DNA of 64,000 nucleotides from DASPLX01 sp035627375 (GCA_035627375.1 DASPLX010000059.1:53178-117177), one strand, 5' to 3'; positions 1 to 8,885 are shown, numbered from the stretch's first letter. Notes: generated from the letters alone by a model not told the origin. Made by a program: numbers and translations.

Positions 1-561
1 TTCCTGTTCAACACGCTGGCCAATGTGCAGGCGCTGGTGGACGCCGGCTCGCCGCACGCCTCCAAGGTGCTCGCCACGCTGATCGTCTACCTGCGCGCCG
101 CCGTGCCGCGCCTGGACGAGCCGGTGACGACGTTCCGCCAGGAACTGGAATTGGTGCAGGCCTATCTCGAGCTCATGCATCTGCGCATGCCGGACCGGCT
201 CCGTTTCACGCTGCAGGCGGACGAAGCGGCGCTCGACCTCTGCTGTCCGCCGCTGACGCTGATGACGCTGGTGGAGAACGCGGTGCGCCACGGCATCGAT
301 CCCAGCGAGGAAGGCGGCCGCATCGATATCACGGTGCAGCGCTGGGATGGGCGCTGCCGGGTGCGGGTCAGCGACACCGGCGTCGGCCTGCAGGCGGCCG
401 GGCATGGGCTCGGCACCGGCCTGACCACGCTGCGCGAGCGGCTGCAGCTGACCTTCGGCGGCGACGCCCACTTGCGCCTGGCCGCCAACGAACCGCACGG
501 CGTCTCCGCCGAACTGGACTTCCCGGCCCGCGACTTCGCGGCGGCAAGGAGCCCCGCATGA
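1..561 (+). CDS. LytS-type sensor histidine kinase, C-terminal part (5' truncated by window edge)
   Basis: The reading frame is open from base 1 and starts with FLFNTLANVQ, the residues that directly follow the phosphoacceptor His in the His_kinase domain of LytS/YpdA/AlgZ-type kinases. The visible 186 residues hold the end of that domain, an N-box (VENAVRHGI) and G-boxes (DTGVGLQ and GTGLTTLRERL) of the HATPase domain. The membrane and sensor part lies outside the window. The stop codon overlaps the start of the next gene (ATGA at 558-561), so kinase and LytTR regulator are translationally coupled. The kinase would phosphorylate that regulator. The input signal cannot be read from this fragment. 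It is a paralogue of the kinase at 17533-18432. Confidence 0.93.
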   Translation, partial: FLFNTLANVQALVDAGSPHASKVLATLIVYLRAAVPRLDEPVTTFRQELELVQAYLELMHLRMPDRLRFTLQADEAALDLCCPPLTLMTLVENAVRHGIDPSEEGGRIDITVQRWDGRCRVRVSDTGVGLQAAGHGLGTGLTTLRERLQLTFGGDAHLRLAANEPHGVSAELDFPARDFAAARSPA

Positions 562-1337
562 ACCGGCGTCCGACCGCCCTGATCGCGGATGACGAGCCCC
601 TGCTGCGCGACGTGCTGGCACGCTTGCTGGCCCAAGCCTGGCCGGAACTGGAGATCGTGGCCTTCGCGCGCAACGGCCGCGAGGCGATCGCCCAGTTCGA
701 GACGCACCAACCCGACATCTGTTTCCTGGACGTGCACATGCCGGGGCTGTCCGGCGTCGATGCCGCCCACCATATCGGCCGCCGTGCGCACCTCGTGTTC
801 GTCACCGCCTTCGATCAGTACGCGGTGCGGGCATTCGCCGAAGGCGCGCTGGATTACCTGGTGAAACCGGTGCAGCCGGCACGGCTGACGGATACCGTCG
901 AACGCCTGCAGGAACGGCTGCGGCTGGCGGAACCGGCCTCCAATACCGAAGCGCTGCTGCAACAGCTGGCGGAACGGCTCCAGCGCGAGGCGCCCTCCTC
1001 GACGCTGAAATGGATACGCGCGACGGTCGGGCAGTCGCTGGTCCTGATCCCGGTCGATGCCATCGATTTCCTGCGCGCCGACGAGAAATACACGCTGGTG
1101 GCCTGGCACGACGACGACGGCAAGCCGGCCGAAGCCTTGATCCGCACGCCCTTGAAAGAGTTGACGGGCCAGCTCGATCCGTCGCAGTTCGCCCAGGTGC
1201 ACCGCTCGGTGGTCGTCAATCTGCGCGCGATCAGCCACGTGAAACGATGCAACGAGACGGCCGATATCCACCTGAAGAAACGCGACGAGGTGTTGAAGGT
1301 CAGCCGGTCCTACCTGCACGTATTCCGCCAGATGTAA
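558..1337 (+). CDS. LytTR-family response regulator
   Basis: This is a 259-residue regulator. It has an N-terminal receiver domain (residues about 6-120; acidic pair DDE near residue 11, phosphoacceptor Asp58 in CFLDVHMPG, conserved KP in YLVKPVQ) and a C-terminal LytTR DNA-binding domain (about 150-255; IDFLRADEKYT, VHRSVVVNL). LytTR proteins bind direct repeats in promoters. It overlaps the upstream kinase by 4 bp, so the two form a standard kinase/regulator pair of the AlgZ/AlgR or YehU/YehT kind. The target genes are not evident. A second LytTR regulator lies at 16761-17528. Confidence 0.95.
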   Translation: MNRRPTALIADDEPLLRDVLARLLAQAWPELEIVAFARNGREAIAQFETHQPDICFLDVHMPGLSGVDAAHHIGRRAHLVFVTAFDQYAVRAFAEGALDYLVKPVQPARLTDTVERLQERLRLAEPASNTEALLQQLAERLQREAPSSTLKWIRATVGQSLVLIPVDAIDFLRADEKYTLVAWHDDDGKPAEALIRTPLKELTGQLDPSQFAQVHRSVVVNLRAISHVKRCNETADIHLKKRDEVLKVSRSYLHVFRQM

Positions 1338-1413
1338 GCTTTCGCCGCTCGCCGGCGGCGGTGCGACGGTGAAATTCTCGCAAGCGGCGCCGGGCCACGA
1401 GCTGTTGCCGCCT

Positions 1414-2724
1414 TCATGCCGCGCGCTGCTCGTCCAGCAACGCGATCAGGGATTCGAAAGCCTGGGCCTCGTGCGGATCGAGCTCCACGGAATGCAAGGC
1501 GATGTCGCGCGCCGCGTCGCATAGCCGCCATTCGAGCTCCTGGGCCGCGGCCGAGGCCTCGAACACGAGCGCCGTATCGGCCTCGTGCGCGTCCACGGCG
1601 AGCAGCGGCTTTTCCGAGGTCGCGCACACGTCCAGGCCGACGCTGGAGAAAGCGCGCTCGATCGTCTCGATCCGTTGCTCCGCGCGCGACAGCAATTTTT
1701 TCGCCTTCGCCGAAGTAATCGTCGGCAGCGCCAGCAAATGCTGGCAATGCCGGGTCGCCGCGCCGATGCGGTCAAGCAGGCGATGCAGCCGCGCCGTGGC
1801 CGGCGCCGACGGCAGGCCGGGAGCAGCGTCCGCCGCATGAGGCAGATGCAAGGCTTGCGAGACCGCCGCGACCAGCAGATGCTCGTGCTCGCCGGGAATG
1901 ATCTTGAGCGCCAGTTCGGCGCGCTCCAGCGGATGATCCGACTTCACGTACACGGCGGCGATCATTTCCGCCGCCGATACCGCCAGGCCCGGCGCGCTGA
2001 TCTGGCGGCCGGCCGCCTGGCGCGGATAGCCGCCGCCGTCATAGCGTTCGTGGTGTTCCGACACCGCCACGCCGACCGCCGGCGGATAGCGTTCGATCTG
2101 GTCGATCAGCATCTGGCCGATGCGGGGATGCACGATCACATGGCGCCACTCGTGCGGCAGCAGCCTGCGGCCGGGAAGCAGATATTCGGGCGCGATGTAC
2201 AGTTCGCCGATGTCGTGCAACAGTCCCGCCAAGCCGGCGACCGCCTGGTTCTGCTCGGTCAGGCCAAGCTTCTTGGCGAAGCAGACCGACATCAGGCTGA
2301 CCATCACCGCATGTTCGAACGCCGCCTGGCCGCCGCGTTCCATGATCGTCAGCATCAGGCTCATCGCGCTGCCGAGTTCGAGCCCCTGAATCACGTCGAG
2401 CGGCGCAGCGCCCAGGGTCGGCGTGGCCTTGAGGATGCAGGCGACCGCCTCGATCTCCTGCGCGATGCGCTGCGCCTCCAGCTGCACCATGTTGGCGTTG
2501 ACGCCGCCGTGTACGATGATGCAGGCCTCGAGCGGCTTCCGCAGCTTGTGCATGATGAGCTTCTCCTGCTGCGCGCTCGAGATCTTCGCGCCCTTGGCGA
2601 TCAGCTTCATGCCGCGCGCATCGAAGATATCCTCGCTCGCCTCGACGTCCAACTCTTCGGCAAGATCCATGACCTTGTCGAGATAGTGCTGGTTGACCTG
2701 CTCGATCTGGATGTCGTCGGCCAT
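1414..2724 (-). CDS. HD-GYP domain protein (putative cyclic-di-GMP phosphodiesterase)
   Basis: The 436-residue protein carries an HD-GYP-type core. HDIGE stands in place of the usual HDIGK, followed by HPRIGQML, HHERYDGGGYP and a helical C-terminal part with no second recognisable domain. HD-GYP proteins hydrolyse cyclic di-GMP in the cytoplasm; the Lys-to-Glu change at the HD signature could alter metal binding or activity. The ATG at 2724 is preferred because GAGAAAG lies just upstream; an in-frame GTG at 2745 would add seven residues. The gene is convergent with the LytTR regulator. It has no adjacent GGDEF partner; the nearest is the GGDEF protein at 11143. Confidence 0.85.
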   Translation of the reverse strand: MADDIQIEQVNQHYLDKVMDLAEELDVEASEDIFDARGMKLIAKGAKISSAQQEKLIMHKLRKPLEACIIVHGGVNANMVQLEAQRIAQEIEAVACILKATPTLGAAPLDVIQGLELGSAMSLMLTIMERGGQAAFEHAVMVSLMSVCFAKKLGLTEQNQAVAGLAGLLHDIGELYIAPEYLLPGRRLLPHEWRHVIVHPRIGQMLIDQIERYPPAVGVAVSEHHERYDGGGYPRQAAGRQISAPGLAVSAAEMIAAVYVKSDHPLERAELALKIIPGEHEHLLVAAVSQALHLPHAADAAPGLPSAPATARLHRLLDRIGAATRHCQHLLALPTITSAKAKKLLSRAEQRIETIERAFSSVGLDVCATSEKPLLAVDAHEADTALVFEASAAAQELEWRLCDAARDIALHSVELDPHEAQAFESLIALLDEQRAA

Positions 2725-3072
2725 GCGATTCTTTCTCGGGCGCACTCACCACGTCATCATAATGACATCGAGGGGCGATTCCAACGCCGCGCGTGCGGAA
2801 ACGCCACATGCGGCCGGCCGTCGTCCGAAGACTGCGATCGGATAGGGCGACCAGCATCGCCATATCGGCGCGCGCCCGGCGTGGCGCCCCGCTTGCCGCG
2901 CTCCGCCAGTACATTGTCCTTATGTCATCACGCGGCGCTTTCCGTCCATATGCGCCGTCCCCCCATACTGCTTCCCGACACGGCGAAATGATTGCCAATC
3001 TTTCCACAAACCGGGGTCAAAAATTTCCGGCCGGCAGATCGGGAGCGCGATCCGATCCCGTAAAATACGCCG
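2725..3072. promoter_or_regulatory. Divergent intergenic region between HD-GYP gene and mksF
   Basis: This 348 bp spacer separates two divergent genes and must hold both promoters. A TAAAAT hexamer at 3061-3066 sits only 6 bp before the mksF ATG, and no Shine-Dalgarno sequence precedes that ATG. If the hexamer is the -10 element, the mksF transcript would be leaderless or nearly so. No convincing -35 box is visible at the right distance. No gene is supported in the region. Confidence 0.35.
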
Positions 3073-4395
3073 ATGCAAAATCTCCAGAATAATGTCATTC
3101 CGATAACGGATGACGAACCGCAGGACGCCCTGCAGACGTACTTCAAATCCCAGGTTTCTCCCGACGACATCGAAGACGTGTTCCGCCTGAAGCGCGCGCA
3201 ACCGCTGCTGCAGGCGTTCACCGCGCTGTTCCACGGCGGCTTCAATGGCGTGCTGGTGCGCCTTTTGGTCTTGCGCGAGCTGGCGGCCGACGCCAAGGTC
3301 GCGGTGCTGACGCGCGCCGACATCAACAGCAAGCTCTATTACCTGGATCCGGACAGCCTGGAAACCGTGCTCGCCCGCCTGCGCTCCAACCAGTTGCTGG
3401 CCTGGGATGCGGCGCAAGGCGTTTATCGCGTCACGCCCATGGCGCGCAACATCCTGTCGGCGCTCGACGGCTTGCTGAATCTCTCGCAAGACGACGACGA
3501 AGCCGAGATGGCTTTCCTGCTGTCGCAAGTCGCCGGCGCCCACGCGGTGTCCGGCGTCACGGCCGACCATCTGCATCAATTGCTGGGACGCCTGGTCGAT
3601 CTCACGGAAGAGTTCCGCGACGCCATCGCCTCCGGCTCCGAATTCCGCCTGCGCGCGGCGCAGACCAAGTGGAACCAGGCGTGCGACTGGGTGGAGAAAG
3701 GTTCGCAAGTGATCCAGGCGATCACCACCGACAGCAATGCCGATGCCGCCACCCATCGCGCCGCGCAGGCGATCGGCCGCGCCCAGAGCGCGTTGCTCAA
3801 CATGCAGGGCATGTTCTCGCGCGCGCTCAACCAGATCGAGCGCCAGCGCGTGCATCTCGGGCAAAGCGGCCTGTCGACCACCGACATCAAGACCTGGCTG
3901 ATGAAGCACGACGACCTGACCTCGCTTGCCGCCGACGCCATCGCCTATCCGGTCACGCCGCTGTTCATGACGCCGTCCGAAATGATCGACGTGGCCGAGG
4001 CTGAACTGCTGGCCGACAAGAAATCGGCGGACAGCAACGAACTGCCGGCCGGCGAAAGCGCCGTCATCGCCAACAACGAAGCGGCCGGCATCCCGGCCGA
4101 ACTCGATGCCTGGCTCACGCGCCTGGCGTCGCTCGACGTGTCCGCAAAGGAGCCGGCCACCGTGCACCAAACCCTGCTGCCGGCCGACTTCGCCATCGCT
4201 TCCTACCGCGCCTCGCTGCTGCCGCTGATCGGCGACGAATCCGAGGCCGCGCTGCAAGGCGGCACCGCCACCATGGCGCGCCTGCCGCTGGTGTTCGCGC
4301 CGCACGACGAGATGGTCAGGCTCGACGATCCGCATGTCGCCGCGGTCTCGTATGCGACGCTCACACAAAAAACCGAACCGGAAACAAAAGAATGA
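3073..4395 (+). CDS. mksF: MksF-like condensin subunit (kleisin-type, MukF-related)
   Basis: The 440-residue protein has a winged-helix-like N-terminal segment (about 35-130), a long helical middle (about 150-300) and an acidic, linker-rich C-terminus. That is the organisation of MukF/MksF kleisins, which bridge the ATPase heads of an SMC dimer. The assignment rests on this layout and above all on gene order: the next genes are an MksE-like protein (4 bp overlap) and an SMC-like ATPase, the order mksF-mksE-mksB known from Pseudomonas. The complex would act on chromosome organisation or foreign DNA. JetA of Wadjet systems belongs to the same superfamily. The start has no clear ribosome binding site. 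Confidence 0.75.
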   Translation: MQNLQNNVIPITDDEPQDALQTYFKSQVSPDDIEDVFRLKRAQPLLQAFTALFHGGFNGVLVRLLVLRELAADAKVAVLTRADINSKLYYLDPDSLETVLARLRSNQLLAWDAAQGVYRVTPMARNILSALDGLLNLSQDDDEAEMAFLLSQVAGAHAVSGVTADHLHQLLGRLVDLTEEFRDAIASGSEFRLRAAQTKWNQACDWVEKGSQVIQAITTDSNADAATHRAAQAIGRAQSALLNMQGMFSRALNQIERQRVHLGQSGLSTTDIKTWLMKHDDLTSLAADAIAYPVTPLFMTPSEMIDVAEAELLADKKSADSNELPAGESAVIANNEAAGIPAELDAWLTRLASLDVSAKEPATVHQTLLPADFAIASYRASLLPLIGDESEAALQGGTATMARLPLVFAPHDEMVRLDDPHVAAVSYATLTQKTEPETKE

Positions 4396-5105
4396 ACGAC
4401 GATGCACAAATCCTGATCGCGCGGCTGATGACGCACCAGGCGCTGCGGCGCGACGACAAGCTGGTCAAGCGCGCGCTGTCCGACGAACAATTCCGCACCG
4501 ACCTCGATGCGCGCCTGGCCGCCTGCGGCCTCAAGTTCATCGATAACGTTTATGCCGATTACGTGACGCTGGCCTTGACGCGCGACGTCGAGCCGAAGAT
4601 CTTCGGCGCGCGCGATTCCTGGCAGAACAACAACTTCGGCCTGGCGCGCGACGGCGTCGCCCTGCTGGTCGTGCTGTGGGCGCTCATCATCCTGCCCAAG
4701 CGCGAACGCCAGGAAGCGCACCAGCAGGCGGAGGAAGACCAGAACGACATGTTCGGCAAGGAGAAGCCGATGCCGCGCGCCGAGGAAGCCTCGGTCGGCA
4801 TCTCGCAGAAAGCCCTGATCGCCGACTTCGGCGACAAGCTCGGCAAGAAGACACGCATGACGATGAACCTCGGCCAGCTGCAGCGCCTCGGCTTCATCGA
4901 GCTCAAGGGCGACATGATCCACGAAGGACCGCTGCTCGACCTGATGATGAACACCGACGTTCTCAAGGACCGCATCATCAACGGCGCGCTGGCCGACATC
5001 TTCCGGCGCGAGCCGCTGCCGGGCTCCGACCGCGATGCCGACATCCTCGCCTTCCCCGCCGGCGCGGCCGCGGACGAAGCGGCCGCCCAAGCCGACCAAG
5101 AATAA
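4392..5105 (+). CDS. mksE: MksE-like condensin subunit (MukE-related)
   Basis: The 237-residue protein overlaps mksF by an ATGA junction and lies 21 bp before mksB. Its size, its helical N-terminal half, a charged linker (about 100-140) and a C-terminal winged-helix-like segment (TMNLGQLQRLGFIELKGD near 155-175) fit the MukE/MksE/JetB group, which binds the kleisin and regulates the SMC ATPase. No enzymatic motif is expected or seen. The last 30 residues are low-complexity and rich in Ala and Asp. Function is assigned mainly from operon position, so the subunit call is firm but its biological role is open. Confidence 0.72.
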   Translation: MNDDAQILIARLMTHQALRRDDKLVKRALSDEQFRTDLDARLAACGLKFIDNVYADYVTLALTRDVEPKIFGARDSWQNNNFGLARDGVALLVVLWALIILPKRERQEAHQQAEEDQNDMFGKEKPMPRAEEASVGISQKALIADFGDKLGKKTRMTMNLGQLQRLGFIELKGDMIHEGPLLDLMMNTDVLKDRIINGALADIFRREPLPGSDRDADILAFPAGAAADEAAAQADQE

Positions 5106-5126
5106 AGAAGACCGAACAGGACACCC

Positions 5127-7943
5127 ATGTTTCACATCAAATCGCTCGAACTCGTCCACTGGGATTACTGGCAGCGCGTCAAGAACATTCCGCTCGATGC
5201 CAAGATCATCACGATCGCCGGCCAGAACGGCTCCGGCAAGACCACCCTGCTCGACGCCCTGCGCACCCTGTTCGGCCTCGACTGCTCGATGGGCCGCACC
5301 TACAAGCACTATGCGCGCCATTCCGGCCAGCAGACCTCCTGGCTGCGGGCCGTGGTCGATAACCGGCCACAAGGCAAGCAGCTGTCGAACCGCCCGTTCC
5401 GCGCCTCCGGCTTCATCAGCGAAGACGAAGTCACGCTCATCTGCCAGATCCAGAAGAACGGCGGCGACTGGAAGCGCCAATACCTGATGCGCGGCGGCGC
5501 CGTCGAGATCGAGCAGATCCAGGACGCCACCGACTGGCTCGGCATCGAAACCTACCGCAAGCGCCTGACCTATGCCGGCCTTTCGCCCGCGATGGCGAAG
5601 GTGCTGGCGTTGGAGCAAGGCGAAACCGACAAGCTGTGCGAGTACTCCGCGCGCCAGTTGCTCGACCTCGTGTTCCAGGTGTTCGGCGACAAGGAAGTGC
5701 TCGATGCCTACGACGAAGCCAAGCGCCATCAGCGCGACACCGAAGCCGAGCTGCAGCGCTTCGAGTCCGAGCTCGCCGCCTCGCAAGCCAACCTGGAAAA
5801 GCTGCGCTACCGCGTCGCCAACTATCACCAGTGGGAAGGACTCAACAAGGAAAAGCGCGACCTGCAGGAAGAGGTGCTGCCGATCCTGAAGTACCACGAG
5901 ATCCGCGAGCGCGCCGCCGGCACGACGCAACAATTGAACGAAGCGCGGCAGTCGATCGCCGCGCAGGAAGCGCAACTCTCCGACAAGCGCGCCGAGGTCG
6001 CCGCGCGCGCCGCCGCGCTCACCCAGGCGCACGAGCATGAGGCCGCTCTGGAAAAGGAAGAGTCGGAACTGAAGACGCGCCTGTCCGAGATCAACGGCAA
6101 GCTCAAGCCGCAGGAAGGCTTGCTCGAACAGCGCGACCGCCTGCAGAAGCTGGCCGCCGAATCCGGCGCCGACATCGCCGACGTCGCGGCCGAACTCGAG
6201 CGGAAGGAAGGCGAATACATGCGCCTGCGCCAGGAGCGCGGCGCCGTCTCCGCGCGCATCGCGGAAAACAAGGCCGCCATCGCCGCGCTCGAAAGCAAAT
6301 CCGCCCTGCCCGAGCCGGACGACGTGCGTTCCATGCGCCGCGCGCTGCGCGACGCGAACATCGACCACGCGATGCTGTCGGACATCGTCGAAGTCACCGA
6401 TCCGCGCTGGCAAGGCGCCGTCGAAGGGATGCTCAAGGGCTACACCTTCGTCGTGCTGCTCGAAAATCCGCGCGACGCCTCCGCCGCCTACCGCATCGCC
6501 GAAAAGGAACGCTATCGCAACTTCATCGTCACCGATCGCGTGAAGGCCAAGGAGGTGAAGGACGACAGCCTGCTATCCGTCGTGCGCTTCACCGCGCCGG
6601 CGCCGGAATGGCTGATCGACCAGCTGGCCCGCGTCACGCGCGTCGATTCGGTCGACGAAGGCTCGCGCCTGTCGTCGCACGAGGAATGGATCACGCCGGA
6701 CGCCTACCATCGCGAACGGCGCGGCGGCCGCTCGCTGTTCGTGGAGCCGGCGCGCTACCGCTTCGGCCAGGCCGGTCGCGCCCAGCGCGCGGAAGCGATC
6801 CTCAAGCAGCTGCCGAAACTCGAAGCGGAGGAGGATCAGCTCACGTTCAAGATCGGCAAGCTCGCCGGCGAAGTGAGCGCCTTGAAATCGCGCATCGCCG
6901 GCGTCGACGCCGCCAAGGAGCTGGTCGCCCGCCAGGCCGAGTTCGAAGAAGCCGCGCGCGTCGCGATTCCGCTCAGGGAAGCGCGCACCGAAGTCGGCGG
7001 CCGCCTCGGCGAGCTCGGCCCGCTGATGAAGAAAGCCACCGAAGAACGCACCCGCGCCGACACCGCCTGGCAGAACGCCAAGCGCGCGCTGGCCGACAGC
7101 GAAGGCGGCCTCGGCCAATCGAAGAAGCGCAACGCCGAGGAGCGCGCCGCGCATGCCGGCAGGATGCGCGAGATCCGCGCGGAATGGCGCAGCCTGCCCT
7201 TCGCCTGGCGTCGCCCGGCCTATCGCCAGCAATTGATCGACATCCACCAGAATTCGCACCAGGTCGAGCTGCGCCTGAAGCACCTGGACAGCGACCTCGA
7301 ACGCGACGACTGGGAAACCGATTCCACGGTGGTCGACCAGCACGTGCGCCTCAACGCGCTGCTGCAGGGACGCCAGGCCGAGACCGACGAGCGCCGCTAC
7401 CAGAACAACCGCGCGATCGAAGCCACCAACAACGCGCGCGGCGCCTACATCGAGCGCCTGCGCTACACGATCAAGAGCTACAGCAAGAACATCAAGGAAT
7501 TGGGCGAACTGGCCGGCATCGAAGTCCACACCGATCCGGTGCGCCTGGAGAACGACGACTTGCAGCTGGCGCAAGCCGGCTTGCACGTGCGCTTCAAGTT
7601 CGACGGCAAGGGCCCGATCGGCCTCAACGACGGCGAGGCGTCCGGCGGCCAGCAAGTGATGAAATCGCTGATCCTCCTGATCGGCCTGCTCAAGTCCGAC
7701 GACGGCTCGGGCGGCTTCGTCTTCATCGACGAACCGTTCGCCCACCTCGACATCCGCAACATCCAGCTGGTCGGCGAATTCCTCAAGAACACCGACGCCC
7801 AATACCTGATGACGACGCCGCTGACGCACAACACCGACGTCTACGATCCCTCGGAGTTGACGCTGATTACCAGCAAGAAGAAGAAGGAGACGCAGTGGGC
7901 GCAGCCGATCTTCGTGCTGCAGCGGAGAGCGAAGGCGGCTTGA
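5127..7943 (+). CDS. mksB: MksB-like SMC ATPase
   Basis: This 938-residue SMC-type ATPase has a Walker A motif GQNGSGKTT at residues 32-40, long coiled-coil-forming segments (about 190-320 and 550-800) flanking a short central hinge-like part, the ABC signature LNDGEASGGQQ and a Walker B motif FVFIDEPFAHLD near the C-terminus. It is much shorter than MukB (about 1,480 residues) and close in length to Pseudomonas MksB. With mksF and mksE it would form a DNA-loop-extruding or DNA-clamping complex. No MksG/JetD-like nuclease gene follows; the downstream DNA is a decayed scar. Codon use and GC match the chromosome, so recent transfer is not obvious. Confidence 0.85.
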   Translation: MFHIKSLELVHWDYWQRVKNIPLDAKIITIAGQNGSGKTTLLDALRTLFGLDCSMGRTYKHYARHSGQQTSWLRAVVDNRPQGKQLSNRPFRASGFISEDEVTLICQIQKNGGDWKRQYLMRGGAVEIEQIQDATDWLGIETYRKRLTYAGLSPAMAKVLALEQGETDKLCEYSARQLLDLVFQVFGDKEVLDAYDEAKRHQRDTEAELQRFESELAASQANLEKLRYRVANYHQWEGLNKEKRDLQEEVLPILKYHEIRERAAGTTQQLNEARQSIAAQEAQLSDKRAEVAARAAALTQAHEHEAALEKEESELKTRLSEINGKLKPQEGLLEQRDRLQKLAAESGADIADVAAELERKEGEYMRLRQERGAVSARIAENKAAIAALESKSALPEPDDVRSMRRALRDANIDHAMLSDIVEVTDPRWQGAVEGMLKGYTFVVLLENPRDASAAYRIAEKERYRNFIVTDRVKAKEVKDDSLLSVVRFTAPAPEWLIDQLARVTRVDSVDEGSRLSSHEEWITPDAYHRERRGGRSLFVEPARYRFGQAGRAQRAEAILKQLPKLEAEEDQLTFKIGKLAGEVSALKSRIAGVDAAKELVARQAEFEEAARVAIPLREARTEVGGRLGELGPLMKKATEERTRADTAWQNAKRALADSEGGLGQSKKRNAEERAAHAGRMREIRAEWRSLPFAWRRPAYRQQLIDIHQNSHQVELRLKHLDSDLERDDWETDSTVVDQHVRLNALLQGRQAETDERRYQNNRAIEATNNARGAYIERLRYTIKSYSKNIKELGELAGIEVHTDPVRLENDDLQLAQAGLHVRFKFDGKGPIGLNDGEASGGQQVMKSLILLIGLLKSDDGSGGFVFIDEPFAHLDIRNIQLVGEFLKNTDAQYLMTTPLTHNTDVYDPSELTLITSKKKKETQWAQPIFVLQRRAKAA

Positions 7944-7993
7944 GGGATCTATATCACCGTAAAGAAAACGTCTACTTCCTATGACTTTGTACG

Positions 7994-8268
7994 ATGAATA
8001 CTGAAATTTCTCGTAAAGAAATTTGGCGGATTTTCTTCCCTGATGCGACTGTAGCGGAGAATGAAATTAACGATCTATTTCGTGCATGGATTCCCGGCAT
8101 TAAGAGAGATTCTTTCATTACCATGAGGAGACGGCTTCGTCGTTCGAGCAGGTTGACGGTGAAGAAGTAGTCCCGGCCCGGGACGCGATTGTGACGGTAG
8201 CCTGGCGTGGCATAGATGTGCCGGAGAGCTACTTGCGGCCGAAGGCGCTGTGCTTTTCCGCTTACTTC
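7994..8268 (+). pseudogene. Possible remnant of a small accessory gene (frameshifted)
   Basis: Lower-GC DNA directly after mksB contains a short frame starting at the ATG at 7994 (MNTEISRKEIWRIFFPD), which ends at 8170. From about 8120 a second frame reads on with protein-like composition (FEQVDGEEVV, VAWRGIDVPESYL) until it runs antisense into the XRE gene. The switch looks like a frameshift inside one former gene. I do not recognise the family. This could also be chance coding in non-coding DNA. Confidence 0.25.
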
Positions 8269-8481
8269 CTAGTCGAATTCGAAGAGCGCTTTTACAGGCG
8301 CCTCCAATATCGTCGCGATCTTTTCGAGATTTTCAAATTTCGGTCCAAACACGCCTCGTTCGATATTGCTAACGGATTCCACCGTCACTCCCATCTTGTC
8401 TGCAAGTTGCTCTTGTGTAATTCCCGCAGCCCGCCGCAACTCCTGAAGACGTTGTCCAAATTGAACCTTGAGCTTGCCCAT
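8269..8481 (-). CDS. XRE-family helix-turn-helix regulator (70 aa)
   Basis: A single HTH_3/Cro-C1 domain fills this 70-residue protein: FGQRLQELRRAAGITQEQLADKMGV, then SVSNIERG and the closing helix. The ATG at 8481 is chosen because AGGAACG lies 7 bp upstream and the domain begins immediately. Proteins of this size are usually autorepressors of prophages, toxin-antitoxin or restriction modules. Here the gene lies head to head with a fragment resembling the C-terminus of an AbiEii toxin, so it may be the surviving regulator of a lost accessory module. No partner gene is intact. Confidence 0.85.
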   Translation of the reverse strand: MGKLKVQFGQRLQELRRAAGITQEQLADKMGVTVESVSNIERGVFGPKFENLEKIATILEAPVKALFEFD

Positions 8482-8484
8482 TGA

Positions 8485-8787
8485 GCGTTCCTGTTTTTTG
8501 AACGCCTCATAGTATTGAAGTTGAACTTCGAGCATAACGAAGTTAAACCTCGGGCCCGGATTACATATGAAGCGAGGCGAAATGACGACATCGAAGCGAC
8601 ATTCAATCGACGCGAGACGCCGCCATTGACCGGTGTGCCGGTTGGCCTGACCGATGAGTTCGCCGCAGATACCGGCAAGCAGGCTCAATGGAAGGCATTC
8701 CTGAAAAGGAACAAGCTCGAAGAGATCGCATTCATCGATGTGGTTCCGATGTTGCGACGTCAATTCCAGCGAATAGGCGCGGTTTGA
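8485..8787 (+). pseudogene. AbiEii/AbiGii-like nucleotidyltransferase toxin, C-terminal fragment
   Basis: The frame is open from 8485 but lacks a credible start codon. The last 70 residues (IEATFNRRETPPL, VGLTDEFAADTGKQAQWKAFL, then a closing helix) read like the C-terminal end of AbiEii-family nucleotidyltransferase toxins, where a 'P.gLt..Fa.d..k..qW..Fl' pattern is typical. The catalytic N-terminal two thirds are missing, so the product cannot be an active toxin. No AbiEi-type antitoxin gene is present. The family call is from memory of the motif and is moderate. Confidence 0.5.
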
Positions 8788-8835
8788 TTGCTGCGCGAAT
8801 TGGCAGTCGACGCCGGGCAGTCGACGCCGCCGCGC

Positions 8836-8853
8836 AGGCTCCGGCCGGAGCCT
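8836..8853. repeat. 18-bp perfect palindrome
   Basis: AGGCTCCGG is followed directly by its reverse complement CCGGAGCCT, just beyond the stop of the chemoreceptor gene read from the minus strand. It can form a hairpin in either transcript, but no T-tract follows on either side, so it is at best a weak or factor-dependent terminator. Confidence 0.35.
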
Positions 8854-8885
8854 ACGAGAAATCCGTTTCAGCGGCAATAGGATAA

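Noticed and set aside
4203..6413. Long minus-strand open frame opposite mksE/mksB
   Set aside because: It is the antisense shadow of high-GC coding DNA, with Arg/Leu/Gly-rich composition and no ribosome binding site or family motif. The same holds for long antisense frames near 1585-2991, 19798-22311, 36457-38907 and 53672-55594.
3073..7943. Wadjet (JetABCD) plasmid-defence system
   Set aside because: The three condensin genes are present but no JetD-like TOPRIM nuclease follows or precedes, and the ATPase is short like MksB. MksFEB is the safer name.
8515..8787. Intact small gene starting at TTG 8515
   Set aside because: The frame is open further upstream with no ribosome binding site, and the product matches only the C-terminal end of a larger toxin family.
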